This document shows, piece by piece, positions 1-7,003 of a DNA stretch of 11,054 nucleotides. The translations under genes and the position numbers were made by a program. The notes under the pieces were generated by a model, which saw only the letters and a program-made list of their open reading frames with translations, did no database searches and was not told the DNA's origin. Where the stretch lies: NCBI GenBank assembly GCA_015062635.1, contig SUUF01000065.1:1-11054 (forward strand). The letters run 5' to 3'. Origin of the DNA: Coriobacteriaceae bacterium (GTDB lineage Bacteria > Actinomycetota > Coriobacteriia > Coriobacteriales > Eggerthellaceae). Positions within the stretch are counted from its first letter, which is position 1. Each line of letters opens with the position of its first letter.

Positions 1-1736
1 AACGAGCTCGCCTGCGCGATGCGCGCCGCCTCGCGCATGTCGGCATCGTCCACATCGGGGCCGGCATATTTCAAATTGCTCTCGATGGTGCCGCTGAACA
101 AGGCACTGCGCTGCGGCACATAGCCAATGCACGCACGAAGGTCGGCTTGGGTCACATCACGAACATCGACGCCCGCAACGCGCACGCTCCCTGCCGTCAC
201 GTCGTAGAACCGCGGGATGAGGTTGAGCAGCGTCGACTTGCCGCTGCCGGTGCCGCCGATGATGGCCGTGGTCTTACCGGGTTGGGCCGTGAACGAGATA
301 TCGTGCAGCACCGCCTTTTCGGCGTCGCCATAATGGAACGTGACGTTGTCGAATTCAACCGGGTAGCCAACCGGCCCGCCTTCGGCCGGCGCCGCGGCAG
401 GATGCAGCTCCACCGGGCGTTCCGGGTCGGATATCGCCGGTTCGGTCTCGAGCACCTCGTCGATGCGCGTGGCCGCCACGTTCGCGCGCGGCAGCATGAT
501 GGCGATGCTCGAAAGCATCAGGAAGCTCATGATGATGACCATCGCATACGTGATGAACGCGATCATGTCGCCCACCTGCATCATGCCGAGGTCGACCTGC
601 TGGGCCGCCGTCCACACGATGAGGCAGCTCGCGCCGTTCATCACGAGCGTCATGCCGGGGAACATGAACATCATCGCGCGGCTCGTGAACAGCTGCGTGC
701 GCATGAGGTCGCCGCTCGCCAGGTCGAAGCGGTCTTGCGCGATGTCTTCATGACGGAACGCGCGCACCACCTGCACGCCCGTGAGGCTTTCGCGTGACAC
801 GAGGTTCACACGGTCGATGAGTTTCTGCATAACCCGGAATTTCGGGTAGGTGATGCCGAACAGCGTGGCCACGAGGCCGATGACGAGCGCCACCGCGAGC
901 ACGATGATCCAGCTCATCGAGACGTTGGTGGTCGAGATCATGATGACGCCGCCGATGCCCAGGATGGGCGCGTACAGCACCATGCGCATGAGCATGATGA
1001 GCACCATCTGCACCTGCGTGATGTCGTTGGTCGAGCGCGTGATGAGGCTCGCGGTCGAGAAGCGGTTGAGCTCTTCCGCGCCGAACGACACCACCTTCGA
1101 GAACAGCCGTTCACGCAGGCTGCGGGCGATTTCGGCACCGGTGCGCGACGCCACGAGCCCGACGAGCACCGAGCACGCCACCATGCCGAGCGTCACCAGC
1201 AGCATCAGCCCGCCCGTGCTCGCAAGATAGCCGATCTGCATCGCATTCACGTCGATGCCGCACGCCTCGTATTCCGCCTGGGCGAAGGCGATGGCGCGCT
1301 GCGCGGCGATGCCATCCGACAGCTCGTCGCCAGACGCGCCGGAAGCATCGTCTGCCAGGACCATCGATGCCTCATCGATGGCATTCCCCGCGCCAACCGA
1401 CAGCAGCGCAGCCGGTCGCATCTCGATGGCGTCCAGTTCCTCGAGGCTCGCCCGCGCCTCCTGCGTCAGGCGGTAATGACCGTCTTCCCCCTGTTCATAT
1501 GCCGCTTCGAATGCAGCACGATCGGCGGGGTCGACCAATTCGCGCAAGGCCTCATAGGTCTCGGCGCGCATCTCCTCGAGCGTCGCATGCTGTATGCCCC
1601 GCTGCTGGATGCCCACGTCGACGATGTCCGATGTGAAAGTCGGCAGTGCCAAGTCGCATACCGCCTGCCCGATAAGCAGCACGAATATCAAAAGCAGCGC
1701 CCCAACGTGCCCTTTCAGGTTCCTAAACAAGCGCAC
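1..1736 (-). CDS. ABC exporter half-transporter, TMD-NBD fusion (3' end outside window)
   Basis: Fused membrane and ATPase half-transporter of the type I (ABCB-like) exporter family, likely pumping a drug, peptide or lipid out of the cell. About 578 codons are visible. The frame stays open from a GTG at 1736 to the window edge. TM1 lies near residues 11-32 and TM2 near 167-195; more membrane helices follow. The ATPase domain has Walker A GGTGSGKST at about residues 494-502 and a Q-loop GYVPQ at about 538-542. The signature motif, Walker B and H-loop lie beyond the left edge. Between TM1 and TM2 sits an acidic, Ala/Glu-rich stretch of about 130 residues, far longer than the usual short loop. 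The GTG start is supported by AAGGAGA just upstream and overlaps the end of the MarR gene by 14 nt, so the two are probably translationally coupled. Such MarR-linked exporters are often heterodimeric; a partner may follow to the left (inference). Confidence 0.93.
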   Translation of the reverse strand, partial: MRLFRNLKGHVGALLLIFVLLIGQAVCDLALPTFTSDIVDVGIQQRGIQHATLEEMRAETYEALRELVDPADRAAFEAAYEQGEDGHYRLTQEARASLEELDAIEMRPAALLSVGAGNAIDEASMVLADDASGASGDELSDGIAAQRAIAFAQAEYEACGIDVNAMQIGYLASTGGLMLLVTLGMVACSVLVGLVASRTGAEIARSLRERLFSKVVSFGAEELNRFSTASLITRSTNDITQVQMVLIMLMRMVLYAPILGIGGVIMISTTNVSMSWIIVLAVALVIGLVATLFGITYPKFRVMQKLIDRVNLVSRESLTGVQVVRAFRHEDIAQDRFDLASGDLMRTQLFTSRAMMFMFPGMTLVMNGASCLIVWTAAQQVDLGMMQVGDMIAFITYAMVIIMSFLMLSSIAIMLPRANVAATRIDEVLETEPAISDPERPVELHPAAAPAEGGPVGYPVEFDNVTFHYGDAEKAVLHDISFTAQPGKTTAIIGGTGSGKSTLLNLIPRFYDVTAGSVRVAGVDVRDVTQADLRACIGYVPQRSALFSGTIESNLKYAGPDVDDADMREAARIAQASS

Positions 1737-2265
1737 GTGCGGTCTCCTTCCCCTCAGCGGAAGCCCCCATGTCGCGGGATGGCCGATGGGGATGCGGCAT
1801 CATCTTGCCCGCATCAACCTGCTCCTGGAAAAACGCATTCACTTTGTTGAGCAATCGCGCGAACTCGCGGAGGTCATCGTCGCCCAGGTACGCGCGCAAT
1901 TCCCGCATCGATTCGCGATAAGCGCAAACGCCTTCGTCCACCACGGACCGACCGGTTTCGGTGAGCAGCACCGCGACCGAACGCCCATCGCTTGCGTGCC
2001 GTTCACGCACGATATAGCCCTTCTTCTCGAGCGAACCGAGCGTCTGCGAGAGCGCGCTCGGCGACAAATGCAGCGCATGGCCGATATCGCGCGGCCGCGG
2101 CACATCCCCGCAATCGCAAGCATGCCCCACCGCCATCACGACATGCATCTCGCTCGTCGTAAGGTCGTCCGGAGCATATCGGGGAACGTAGCAGCTCGCC
2201 CTGAAGCGCCCCAATGCACGCTGGAACTCGATTCCCGCCTCGGTGGCGGCAGTATCATCGATCAC
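1723..2265 (-). CDS. MarR-family transcriptional repressor
   Basis: A 180-residue winged helix-turn-helix regulator, probably the local repressor of the downstream ABC exporter. The DNA-binding part spans about residues 57-111: a recognition-helix region around LSPSALSQTLGSLEKKGYI and a wing with the family pattern ERHASDGRSVAVLLTETG (about 88-105). The flanking N- and C-terminal helices would form the dimer interface. About 25 residues at the C-terminus (from about 155, Pro/His-rich then charged) extend past the usual MarR core. The start is a GTG at 2265 preceded by GGAGG with a 4-nt spacer. The stop codon lies inside the exporter gene, which implies co-transcription. A promoter and two palindromes lie directly upstream, fitting autorepression. 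The ligand cannot be predicted from the sequence. Confidence 0.92.
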   Translation of the reverse strand: MIDDTAATEAGIEFQRALGRFRASCYVPRYAPDDLTTSEMHVVMAVGHACDCGDVPRPRDIGHALHLSPSALSQTLGSLEKKGYIVRERHASDGRSVAVLLTETGRSVVDEGVCAYRESMRELRAYLGDDDLREFARLLNKVNAFFQEQVDAGKMMPHPHRPSRDMGASAEGKETARALV

Positions 2266-2276
2266 GATGCCTCCGT

Positions 2277-2311
2277 TTGTTTAGCATCTGAACATTTTAG
2301 CTGCTAAACAA
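2277..2311. promoter_or_regulatory. Tandem MarR operator palindromes
   Basis: Two 13-bp dyads lie between the -10 box and the MarR start. TTTAGCTGCTAAA (2296-2308) is a perfect odd palindrome. TTTAGCATCTGAA (2280-2292) is the same with one mismatched pair. Their centres are 16 bp apart. The outer halves also form a 10-bp inverted repeat, TTGTTTAGCA (2277-2286) and TGCTAAACAA (2302-2311). Size, symmetry and position are typical of MarR operators, so binding by the adjacent repressor is the natural inference. Confidence 0.72.
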
Positions 2312-2336
2312 TATGAGCGCGTAAACGCCCTGTCAA
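2308..2336 (-). promoter_or_regulatory. Promoter of the marR-ABC operon
   Basis: On the minus strand a perfect -35 box TTGACA (2331-2336) is followed by a 17-bp spacer and a -10 box TATTGT (2308-2313, 4 of 6 consensus bases). Transcription would begin near 2300, about 35 nt before the GTG of the MarR gene. This is the best sigma-70-type promoter match in the window. The -10 box overlaps the outer end of the operator palindromes. Confidence 0.75.
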
Positions 2337-2431
2337 GCATCACCATAAGAAGACCCCGGATATGACCGCGGCCCGCGCCGATCCTGACACGCTGAGGCGA
2401 AAACGCTGGCTGCAACCCTCCCTTTGCGATA

Positions 2432-3316
2432 TTACCCACGCTGCAGCGCAGCATCCACGTCGACCGTCGACGCCAACACCGTGCACGCGACGACGATGGC
2501 CGCGCCCACGAGCCCGATAACCGACAGCGTCTCGCCGAGAAAGCCGAAGGCGAAAAGCGCCGTGAAAATAGGCTCCGAGCATACGATGACCGCCACCACC
2601 GTCGGCGAAATGCGTTCGAGCGAAAGGTCTTGCAACGCGAAGGCCAACGCGGTGGACACCGCCAGCAAAACGACGGCAATCCAGGGAACGGCGTGCTCAG
2701 GCGCGAAGGCGGGAAACGGCTCGAAGGCAAGCGCGCATCCCAGAAAGAGCACGCAGGAGCATGCCAGCTGCACGAACGCCAGCGCAAACGGATCCATCTC
2801 GTCGACCGCACGCTCGCCGAACACGAGCGCCGCCGCATAGAACGCCGAACATGCGAGGCCCATCGCCTCGCCCGGCCCGAACCCGAGCGATCCGGTATTA
2901 CAGCACAGCAGATACAGGCCCACCAGCACCGCACCCTGCAACGCCACCGTCCCCGCGCCAAACCGTTTCCGGAACGCGATGAGCCCCAGCAGCGGGGCGA
3001 ATAGCATGGGCAACGAAAAGAAGAAGCCCGCATTCGTGGCGGTGGTCATGTTCACGGTAAGACCGGCCGCGAGAAATGCGCCGCCCATGAACACCGTGGG
3101 TGGAAGCCAGACGCGCGGAGCCACCATGCGCAGCGACTCCATGATGCGCCCTCGGAATACCAGGAAGATCGCGGCAGCTGCAACGGCAAATCGAAACACG
3201 CCGCACCAATACGGCCCCATGCCTTCATAGGCATACTTCAGCATGACGTTGCACGCACCGAACAGCGCCGTCGCGATAACCATATAGCAGACGAATCGCA
3301 GCCGCCCCGCGCTCAC
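2432..3316 (-). CDS. EamA-family (DMT superfamily) transporter
   Basis: An integral membrane protein of 294 residues in the drug/metabolite transporter superfamily, which exports or takes up small metabolites; the substrate is unknown. Length and hydrophobic pattern fit ten membrane helices made of two EamA repeats. Family hallmarks are the first-helix region with ALFGACNVMLKYA, the motif TTATNAGFFFSLPMLFAPLLG at the end of the first repeat, and SLERISPTVVAVIVCSEPIF with a following GE in the second repeat. The start is taken at the GTG at 3316 because GGAGG sits 6 nt upstream; a TTG at 3337 in the same frame has no good ribosome-binding site. It is a single gene, 104 bp beyond the end of the aldo-keto reductase gene. 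No convincing terminator follows it before the MarR promoter. Confidence 0.9.
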   Translation of the reverse strand: MSAGRLRFVCYMVIATALFGACNVMLKYAYEGMGPYWCGVFRFAVAAAAIFLVFRGRIMESLRMVAPRVWLPPTVFMGGAFLAAGLTVNMTTATNAGFFFSLPMLFAPLLGLIAFRKRFGAGTVALQGAVLVGLYLLCCNTGSLGFGPGEAMGLACSAFYAAALVFGERAVDEMDPFALAFVQLACSCVLFLGCALAFEPFPAFAPEHAVPWIAVVLLAVSTALAFALQDLSLERISPTVVAVIVCSEPIFTALFAFGFLGETLSVIGLVGAAIVVACTVLASTVDVDAALQRG

Positions 3317-3420
3317 ATCACACCTCCCCGGCCTCAAACGATATATGCACTACGCACCGCTGACATGCCCCAATGGCTCGCACATGATACGGATGACGCA
3401 CCGGGAAGTAAAGCGCCGTC

Positions 3421-4284
3421 CTAGAAATGCGAGCTCTTTCCATTCAGATGGGCGGCAAAGTTTTCGGGAGTGCTGTTCGGGTTCACCGGCTGCTGGCGGT
3501 CGAGCGCGTCAAGGGCGGCGACCTCGTCGGAGGTAAGGGGCTCGGCTAGCTCGAGGGCGTTTGAACGGATACGCCCCTCGTTTCGGCTGCGCGGCAGGGC
3601 GACGATGCCCTTGCCCCGCTCCCAGGCCAAGATGACCTGCGCGGGCGTCGCCCGATGAGCCTCGGCTATCGAGGTTACCACCGGGTCGTCCATGCAGGCG
3701 CCGCGCCCAAGCGGCGACCACGCCTCGAACACGATGCCCTGCGATTCGCAAAACGCAAGCGTCTTCGCATCCTGCATATAGGGATGAAACTCCAGCTGGT
3801 CGACAGCCGGCATGGTAGCGCCGGCAGTCATGAGCTGCTGCAAGTGAGGAACCCGGCAATTCGCCACGCCAATCGAACGCACCAGCCCCTCGTCACGCGC
3901 TTGCTCGAGCACCTTCCACGCCGCGACGAGCTTGCCTTCCACCGGCCAGTGGATGAGCATGAGGTCGAGGTAATCCAGCTGCAAATCGTGCAAGCTTTCC
4001 TCAATGGATTCGCGCACCGTGCCGTCGATGAGGCGGTCGTTCCACACCTTCGACGTGATGAACAGCTGATCGCGCGGCACGCCGCCGTTCGCGATGCCCA
4101 CGCCCACCGCCGTTTCGTTATGGTAGAAGCGCGCGCAATCGATATGGCGATATCCCGCGCGAATCGCAGTCGCCACCGCGCGCTCGGCCTCGCCATCCGG
4201 TTCCAGGTGGTAGGTGCCAAACGCGATTCTCGGAATGCGGTACCCGTCGTTCATGGTAATACCGCCTGCTATCGTCATATCCAT
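3421..4284 (-). CDS. Aldo-keto reductase (DkgA-like)
   Basis: A soluble NADPH-dependent oxidoreductase of 287 residues with the (alpha/beta)8-barrel fold; it would reduce aldehydes or ketones to alcohols. The full AKR tetrad is present: Asp49 in GYRHIDCA, Tyr54 in ARFYHNE, Lys79 in ITSKVWN and His112 in LIHWP. Other family motifs are SIGVANC (usually SIGVSN), the barrel motif DQLEFHPY, EAWSPLGRG, and the C-terminal coenzyme-binding ALPRSRNEGRIRSN. It resembles the 2,5-diketo-gluconate or methylglyoxal reductase subgroup, but the substrate cannot be assigned. The ATG at 4284 has a weak GGAAAGG upstream; ATGs at 4278 and 4254 are possible alternatives. It lies downstream of the dehydratase genes on the same strand, separated by a terminator, so is probably transcribed separately. 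Confidence 0.93.
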   Translation of the reverse strand: MDMTIAGGITMNDGYRIPRIAFGTYHLEPDGEAERAVATAIRAGYRHIDCARFYHNETAVGVGIANGGVPRDQLFITSKVWNDRLIDGTVRESIEESLHDLQLDYLDLMLIHWPVEGKLVAAWKVLEQARDEGLVRSIGVANCRVPHLQQLMTAGATMPAVDQLEFHPYMQDAKTLAFCESQGIVFEAWSPLGRGACMDDPVVTSIAEAHRATPAQVILAWERGKGIVALPRSRNEGRIRSNALELAEPLTSDEVAALDALDRQQPVNPNSTPENFAAHLNGKSSHF

Positions 4285-4370
4285 ATCGCGCCTTTCCCTT
4301 CAACCATGCACCTGGCACAGTATTACACACCCCCGGCGAACCGGCAGCCCAGAACCCGCCTCATAAGCAA

Positions 4371-4392
4371 GGCGCCCGCAGATCCGGGCGCC
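4371..4392 (-). terminator. Hairpin terminator after the dehydratase subunit genes
   Basis: A perfect 8-bp stem, GGCGCCCG (4371-4378) and CGGGCGCC (4385-4392), encloses a 6-nt loop. On the minus strand it is followed by TTGCTTAT, a modest U-rich tail. It lies about 40 nt after the stop of the HgdA-like gene, the right place to end that transcript and separate it from the aldo-keto reductase. Confidence 0.7.
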
Positions 4393-4433
4393 TCTCTTCT
4401 TCCTATCGCTATTATCTCGCTGCGCAGCACGTC

Positions 4434-5654
4434 CTATTCCTTACGCGCGTCCATGACCTCCTGCAAGCCCTGCAGGCGCGTCTCGAACTGGGCCTCCGAG
4501 AACACACGCGGGTCGGCTTGGTCGGCGTCGAAGGTCGTATAGGGCAGGTTGTGGCGTTTAGCCAGCTGGCGCTGGGTTTCGAACATGATACCCACCCACG
4601 GCTTGCAGCTGCGCATCACATTGCACAGAATCCCATCGCACTGGTAGCGCTCGATCATGTCGGAACGCGACCGCAACGTGAGCTGCAGGCCCTTCGCATT
4701 GTTCGTGCCCGCATAGTTCAGGCACATGCCATATAAATCGTCGAACGCGATGCCGTAGTCGCCGGTATACGGCGTGCCCACCATGTTGATGCCCTTCTCG
4801 GCGAGCGATTGCGAATTCTGCCGCAGATACGGCCAGCAGCACAGGCCATCCCAGAATATGCGGTGCTCTTCTTTCCCGGGGAACGTGGTCTCATCGGCGG
4901 CAATGCGCTCGCGCAGTTCTTCCAGGTAGAGCTTCAGCACCTCGGTGGTTTCTTTCCTGCCGCGTGCGATGATCATCAACGCCATGAAGTTGTATTCGTC
5001 GAACGCGCTGGCCGGCGAGGGTTTCGTCTGCCCGATGAGGTCCATGATCTCTTGGAACAGCCGACCGTTTTCCCCCGAGGTCTCGAGCACGTCTTGGAAC
5101 TTGTCGTAATCGAACTTCTTCCCGGTGATCTGCTCGAGCTGGTCGACGATGCCCTGGAGCTGGCTTTTCACATAGGCGATTTTCTCGGGCTCGTAGTCGG
5201 CCTGCGTTCCATAGGGCACATCGAGCGTCAGCAGCGGAATATCGTATTTCCACGCGAGATTCTCGTACCACTTGTTCACCGTCGAGCAGATGTTGTTGCC
5301 CACGCACAGGAAATCGGGCGCGGGAATGTCGAGACCATGCCCGAAATCGGCATCGCGCTCGTCAAACCCGATGCTGATGCGGGCATACGAGCACAAGTCG
5401 GCGGAATAGCCCATGCCTTCGGCCTTCTCGCAAAACTCGACAGCACCCTTCTTGGCCGCCACCGCCGCCGCATGGTTTTCGGGATAGACGATTTTCAAGT
5501 CGAACACCTCGAAGATCTCCTTCGCGAAATTCGAGGTGGAATAACCCACGGGTTCGCCCGCCGCCTTCGCCGCACGCACGTCGGCATAGATGTCGCCCAC
5601 GTACTCCCGCATCAACTCGCGAGCCTTGCTGTGCACCTTCACGCTCTTTGCCAT
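4434..5654 (-). CDS. 2-hydroxyacyl-CoA dehydratase / benzoyl-CoA reductase family, HgdA-like subunit
   Basis: One subunit (406 residues) of an oxygen-sensitive [4Fe-4S] heterodimer in the 2-hydroxyacyl-CoA dehydratase/benzoyl-CoA reductase family. These enzymes take one high-energy electron from an ATP-driven activator and use it for radical dehydration or reduction of a CoA thioester. Family signatures are VYPENHAA (56-63), GYSADLCSYAR with Cys88, DFLCVGNNICSTVNKWYENL with Cys117 and Cys123, and CNVMRSCKPWVGIMFE with Cys344 and Cys350, followed by DADQADPRVF. Cys88, one of Cys117/Cys123 and Cys350 are the likely cluster ligands. The early GY-C motif of many relatives reads GYSTSN here, without cysteine. 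The ATG at 5654 is chosen: it follows the partner's stop by 11 nt, has AGGGG upstream, and the homology begins there. The frame is open about 97 codons further upstream, but that part is a shadow of the partner gene. The substrate is unknown. Confidence 0.93.
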   Translation of the reverse strand: MAKSVKVHSKARELMREYVGDIYADVRAAKAAGEPVGYSTSNFAKEIFEVFDLKIVYPENHAAAVAAKKGAVEFCEKAEGMGYSADLCSYARISIGFDERDADFGHGLDIPAPDFLCVGNNICSTVNKWYENLAWKYDIPLLTLDVPYGTQADYEPEKIAYVKSQLQGIVDQLEQITGKKFDYDKFQDVLETSGENGRLFQEIMDLIGQTKPSPASAFDEYNFMALMIIARGRKETTEVLKLYLEELRERIAADETTFPGKEEHRIFWDGLCCWPYLRQNSQSLAEKGINMVGTPYTGDYGIAFDDLYGMCLNYAGTNNAKGLQLTLRSRSDMIERYQCDGILCNVMRSCKPWVGIMFETQRQLAKRHNLPYTTFDADQADPRVFSEAQFETRLQGLQEVMDARKE

Positions 5655-5665
5655 CGTCAAACCCC

Positions 5666-6802
5666 CTATCGCACCATATCCAGCATCTCGGCAAATGCCT
5701 GGATGCGCGTGGAAGCCTGCTCGCTCGCCACATCTTGCGATTCCACTTCCAGCACGAGCAACGGTATGTGCTCGGCCGCCATCTGCTGCTGAAGCACCGG
5801 AACGTCGAACTCCTCCTCTTCGCAGAACTTCACGACGCAGTCGATAACGCCGTCGGCGCCACGCTCGCGCACAAGGTTTGCGATCATCGGCCCGCGCAGC
5901 TTCTTCGGGTCGAGCGCCACGGACACGCCTTGCACATCGGCCCATGCCTGCGCCAGCGATTCAAAGGGGTCGATGCGCCCGGGGACATCGGCGGCATAGC
6001 GGGCCGATTCCGCCACGGTGAGGTCGCCCACCACCACGATGCCGTTGCGTTCGAGTTCTTCGAGCAACGGAAGCGAGTCGACAAGGATGCCCGTGAGCAC
6101 CACCTTCAAATGAGGGGTCTCGTACACGGGGCGCGACTCGAGCAAATCGTTCAAGCGGCTCACCAGCCGCGTATGCTCTTCCACAGAAAGGCTGCGGGCC
6201 GACGCGTATACCGCTTGGCGAAGCTGCGGCGTGATGATGTCGACATGCTGCGCGGCGACTTCGGAAAACCGGCGCATTGCCGCCCGCTGCTCGTTATATG
6301 CCGCGATGGATGCACGCAACGCGCGCTCGGTGATGCGCGCGCCGGAGATTTCCTCGAGCCGCGTTGCCACCTGCCGCACCTGCCATGTCAGGTAATCGTG
6401 CGATTCGCGGGTCGTGCGCGCCATCGGCTGCACGAAATCGATGATATTCGCCTCGGGACGGGCGAACTTCCAGTTCTCTTCGAGGTTGCGCAGGCCATCA
6501 CAGGTCGTGGGCACGATGACGGCGTCCAAATCGTCATAGGTGCCATCTAATGCGCGTTCCATCAGCGTGAACAGCAGCGAACAATAAAATGCCGGGTAGT
6601 AGCTGCCCGCCGCGCCCGTGATGCTGCCGCCGCCCCACAATTCCACCGGATGCATGCCGGCGGCATGCACGAGCTCCATCGGCGCGAAATAGGGCACGCA
6701 GCCCACGGCCTTCTTTCCCTGCGCCTTTGCCTCTTGCGCCGCCAACAGGGGGTTTCGCGCAGCCTCCTGCAGCCGCGCAAGAATCTCCTCGATTCCCACC
6801 AT
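5666..6802 (-). CDS. 2-hydroxyacyl-CoA dehydratase / benzoyl-CoA reductase family, HgdB-like subunit
   Basis: The partner subunit (378 residues), related to HgdB/BcrC-type proteins. The N-terminal motif GCVPYFAPMELVHAAGMHPVELWGG (Cys35 in it) is typical of the family. Cys74 (AFYCSL), Cys101 (PTTCDGL), Cys322 and Cys327 (DCVVKFCEEEE) are candidate ligands of a [4Fe-4S] cluster. The C-terminal DVPVLQQQMAAEHIPLLVLE and TRIQAFAEML are also family features. A slightly shorter protein than its partner, as is common for this pair. The ATG at 6802 has AGGAG with a 5-nt spacer. The gene ends 11 nt before the HgdA-like gene, so the two are certainly co-transcribed. It begins 201 bp after the activator gene, so it may have its own promoter. 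The reaction could be dehydration of a 2-hydroxyacyl-CoA or another reduction; the sequence does not decide. Confidence 0.92.
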   Translation of the reverse strand: MVGIEEILARLQEAARNPLLAAQEAKAQGKKAVGCVPYFAPMELVHAAGMHPVELWGGGSITGAAGSYYPAFYCSLLFTLMERALDGTYDDLDAVIVPTTCDGLRNLEENWKFARPEANIIDFVQPMARTTRESHDYLTWQVRQVATRLEEISGARITERALRASIAAYNEQRAAMRRFSEVAAQHVDIITPQLRQAVYASARSLSVEEHTRLVSRLNDLLESRPVYETPHLKVVLTGILVDSLPLLEELERNGIVVVGDLTVAESARYAADVPGRIDPFESLAQAWADVQGVSVALDPKKLRGPMIANLVRERGADGVIDCVVKFCEEEEFDVPVLQQQMAAEHIPLLVLEVESQDVASEQASTRIQAFAEMLDMVR

Positions 6803-7003
6803 TGCGTCTCCTCGCTCCTGGGAACAAATCTCGCCAAGCGAATCATGCCTTACCGGGATGTGGGCGTTTAATCCGAAATTCGGCCCATATTTATGCTGTT
6901 AGCGTATTGATCGAAGCGAGGAATGGCGCACGTGGAACACGCCCGCCGTCGTCACCGTTTAGCGGGCCGCCAGGCGGCGCCGTGCGGCACGATACCGCAA
7001 CAG
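6803..7003. other. Intergenic region between activator and dehydratase subunits, possible promoter
   Basis: No gene is visible in these 201 bp. On the minus strand there is an AT-rich TAAATA (6888-6893) that could serve as a -10 box, though no good -35 box is at the right distance. Just downstream of it is a perfect 11-bp palindrome, CCGAAATTCGG (6873-6883), which could bind a regulator. Near the activator's end are GC-rich repeats (about 6960-6990) that could fold but lack a U-tract. The length and AT-rich patch suggest that the subunit genes are partly regulated on their own. Confidence 0.35.

Noticed and set aside
2355..2400. GC-rich region after the EamA gene considered as an intrinsic terminator
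   Set aside because: The pairing around GGAT...ATCC is broken by mismatches and no U-tract follows on the minus strand.
4809..5792. Plus-strand open frame of 327 codons opposite the HgdA-like gene
   Set aside because: It lies fully antisense to a gene with clear family motifs, and its product is His/Arg/Leu-rich with no recognisable domain. It is a shadow of a GC-rich coding strand.
5655..5945. In-frame N-terminal extension of the HgdA-like gene of 97 codons
   Set aside because: The added residues are Arg/Gly-rich, without family similarity, and overlap the 3' end of the HgdB-like gene in another frame. The ATG at 5654 with a ribosome-binding site is a better start.
4434..6802. Benzoyl-CoA reductase for aromatic degradation
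   Set aside because: The subunits belong to the same superfamily, but class I benzoyl-CoA reductases have four subunits with two different ATPase subunits and accompanying ring-hydrolysis genes. Here there is one activator and none of the other genes, so a dehydratase-like role is preferred.
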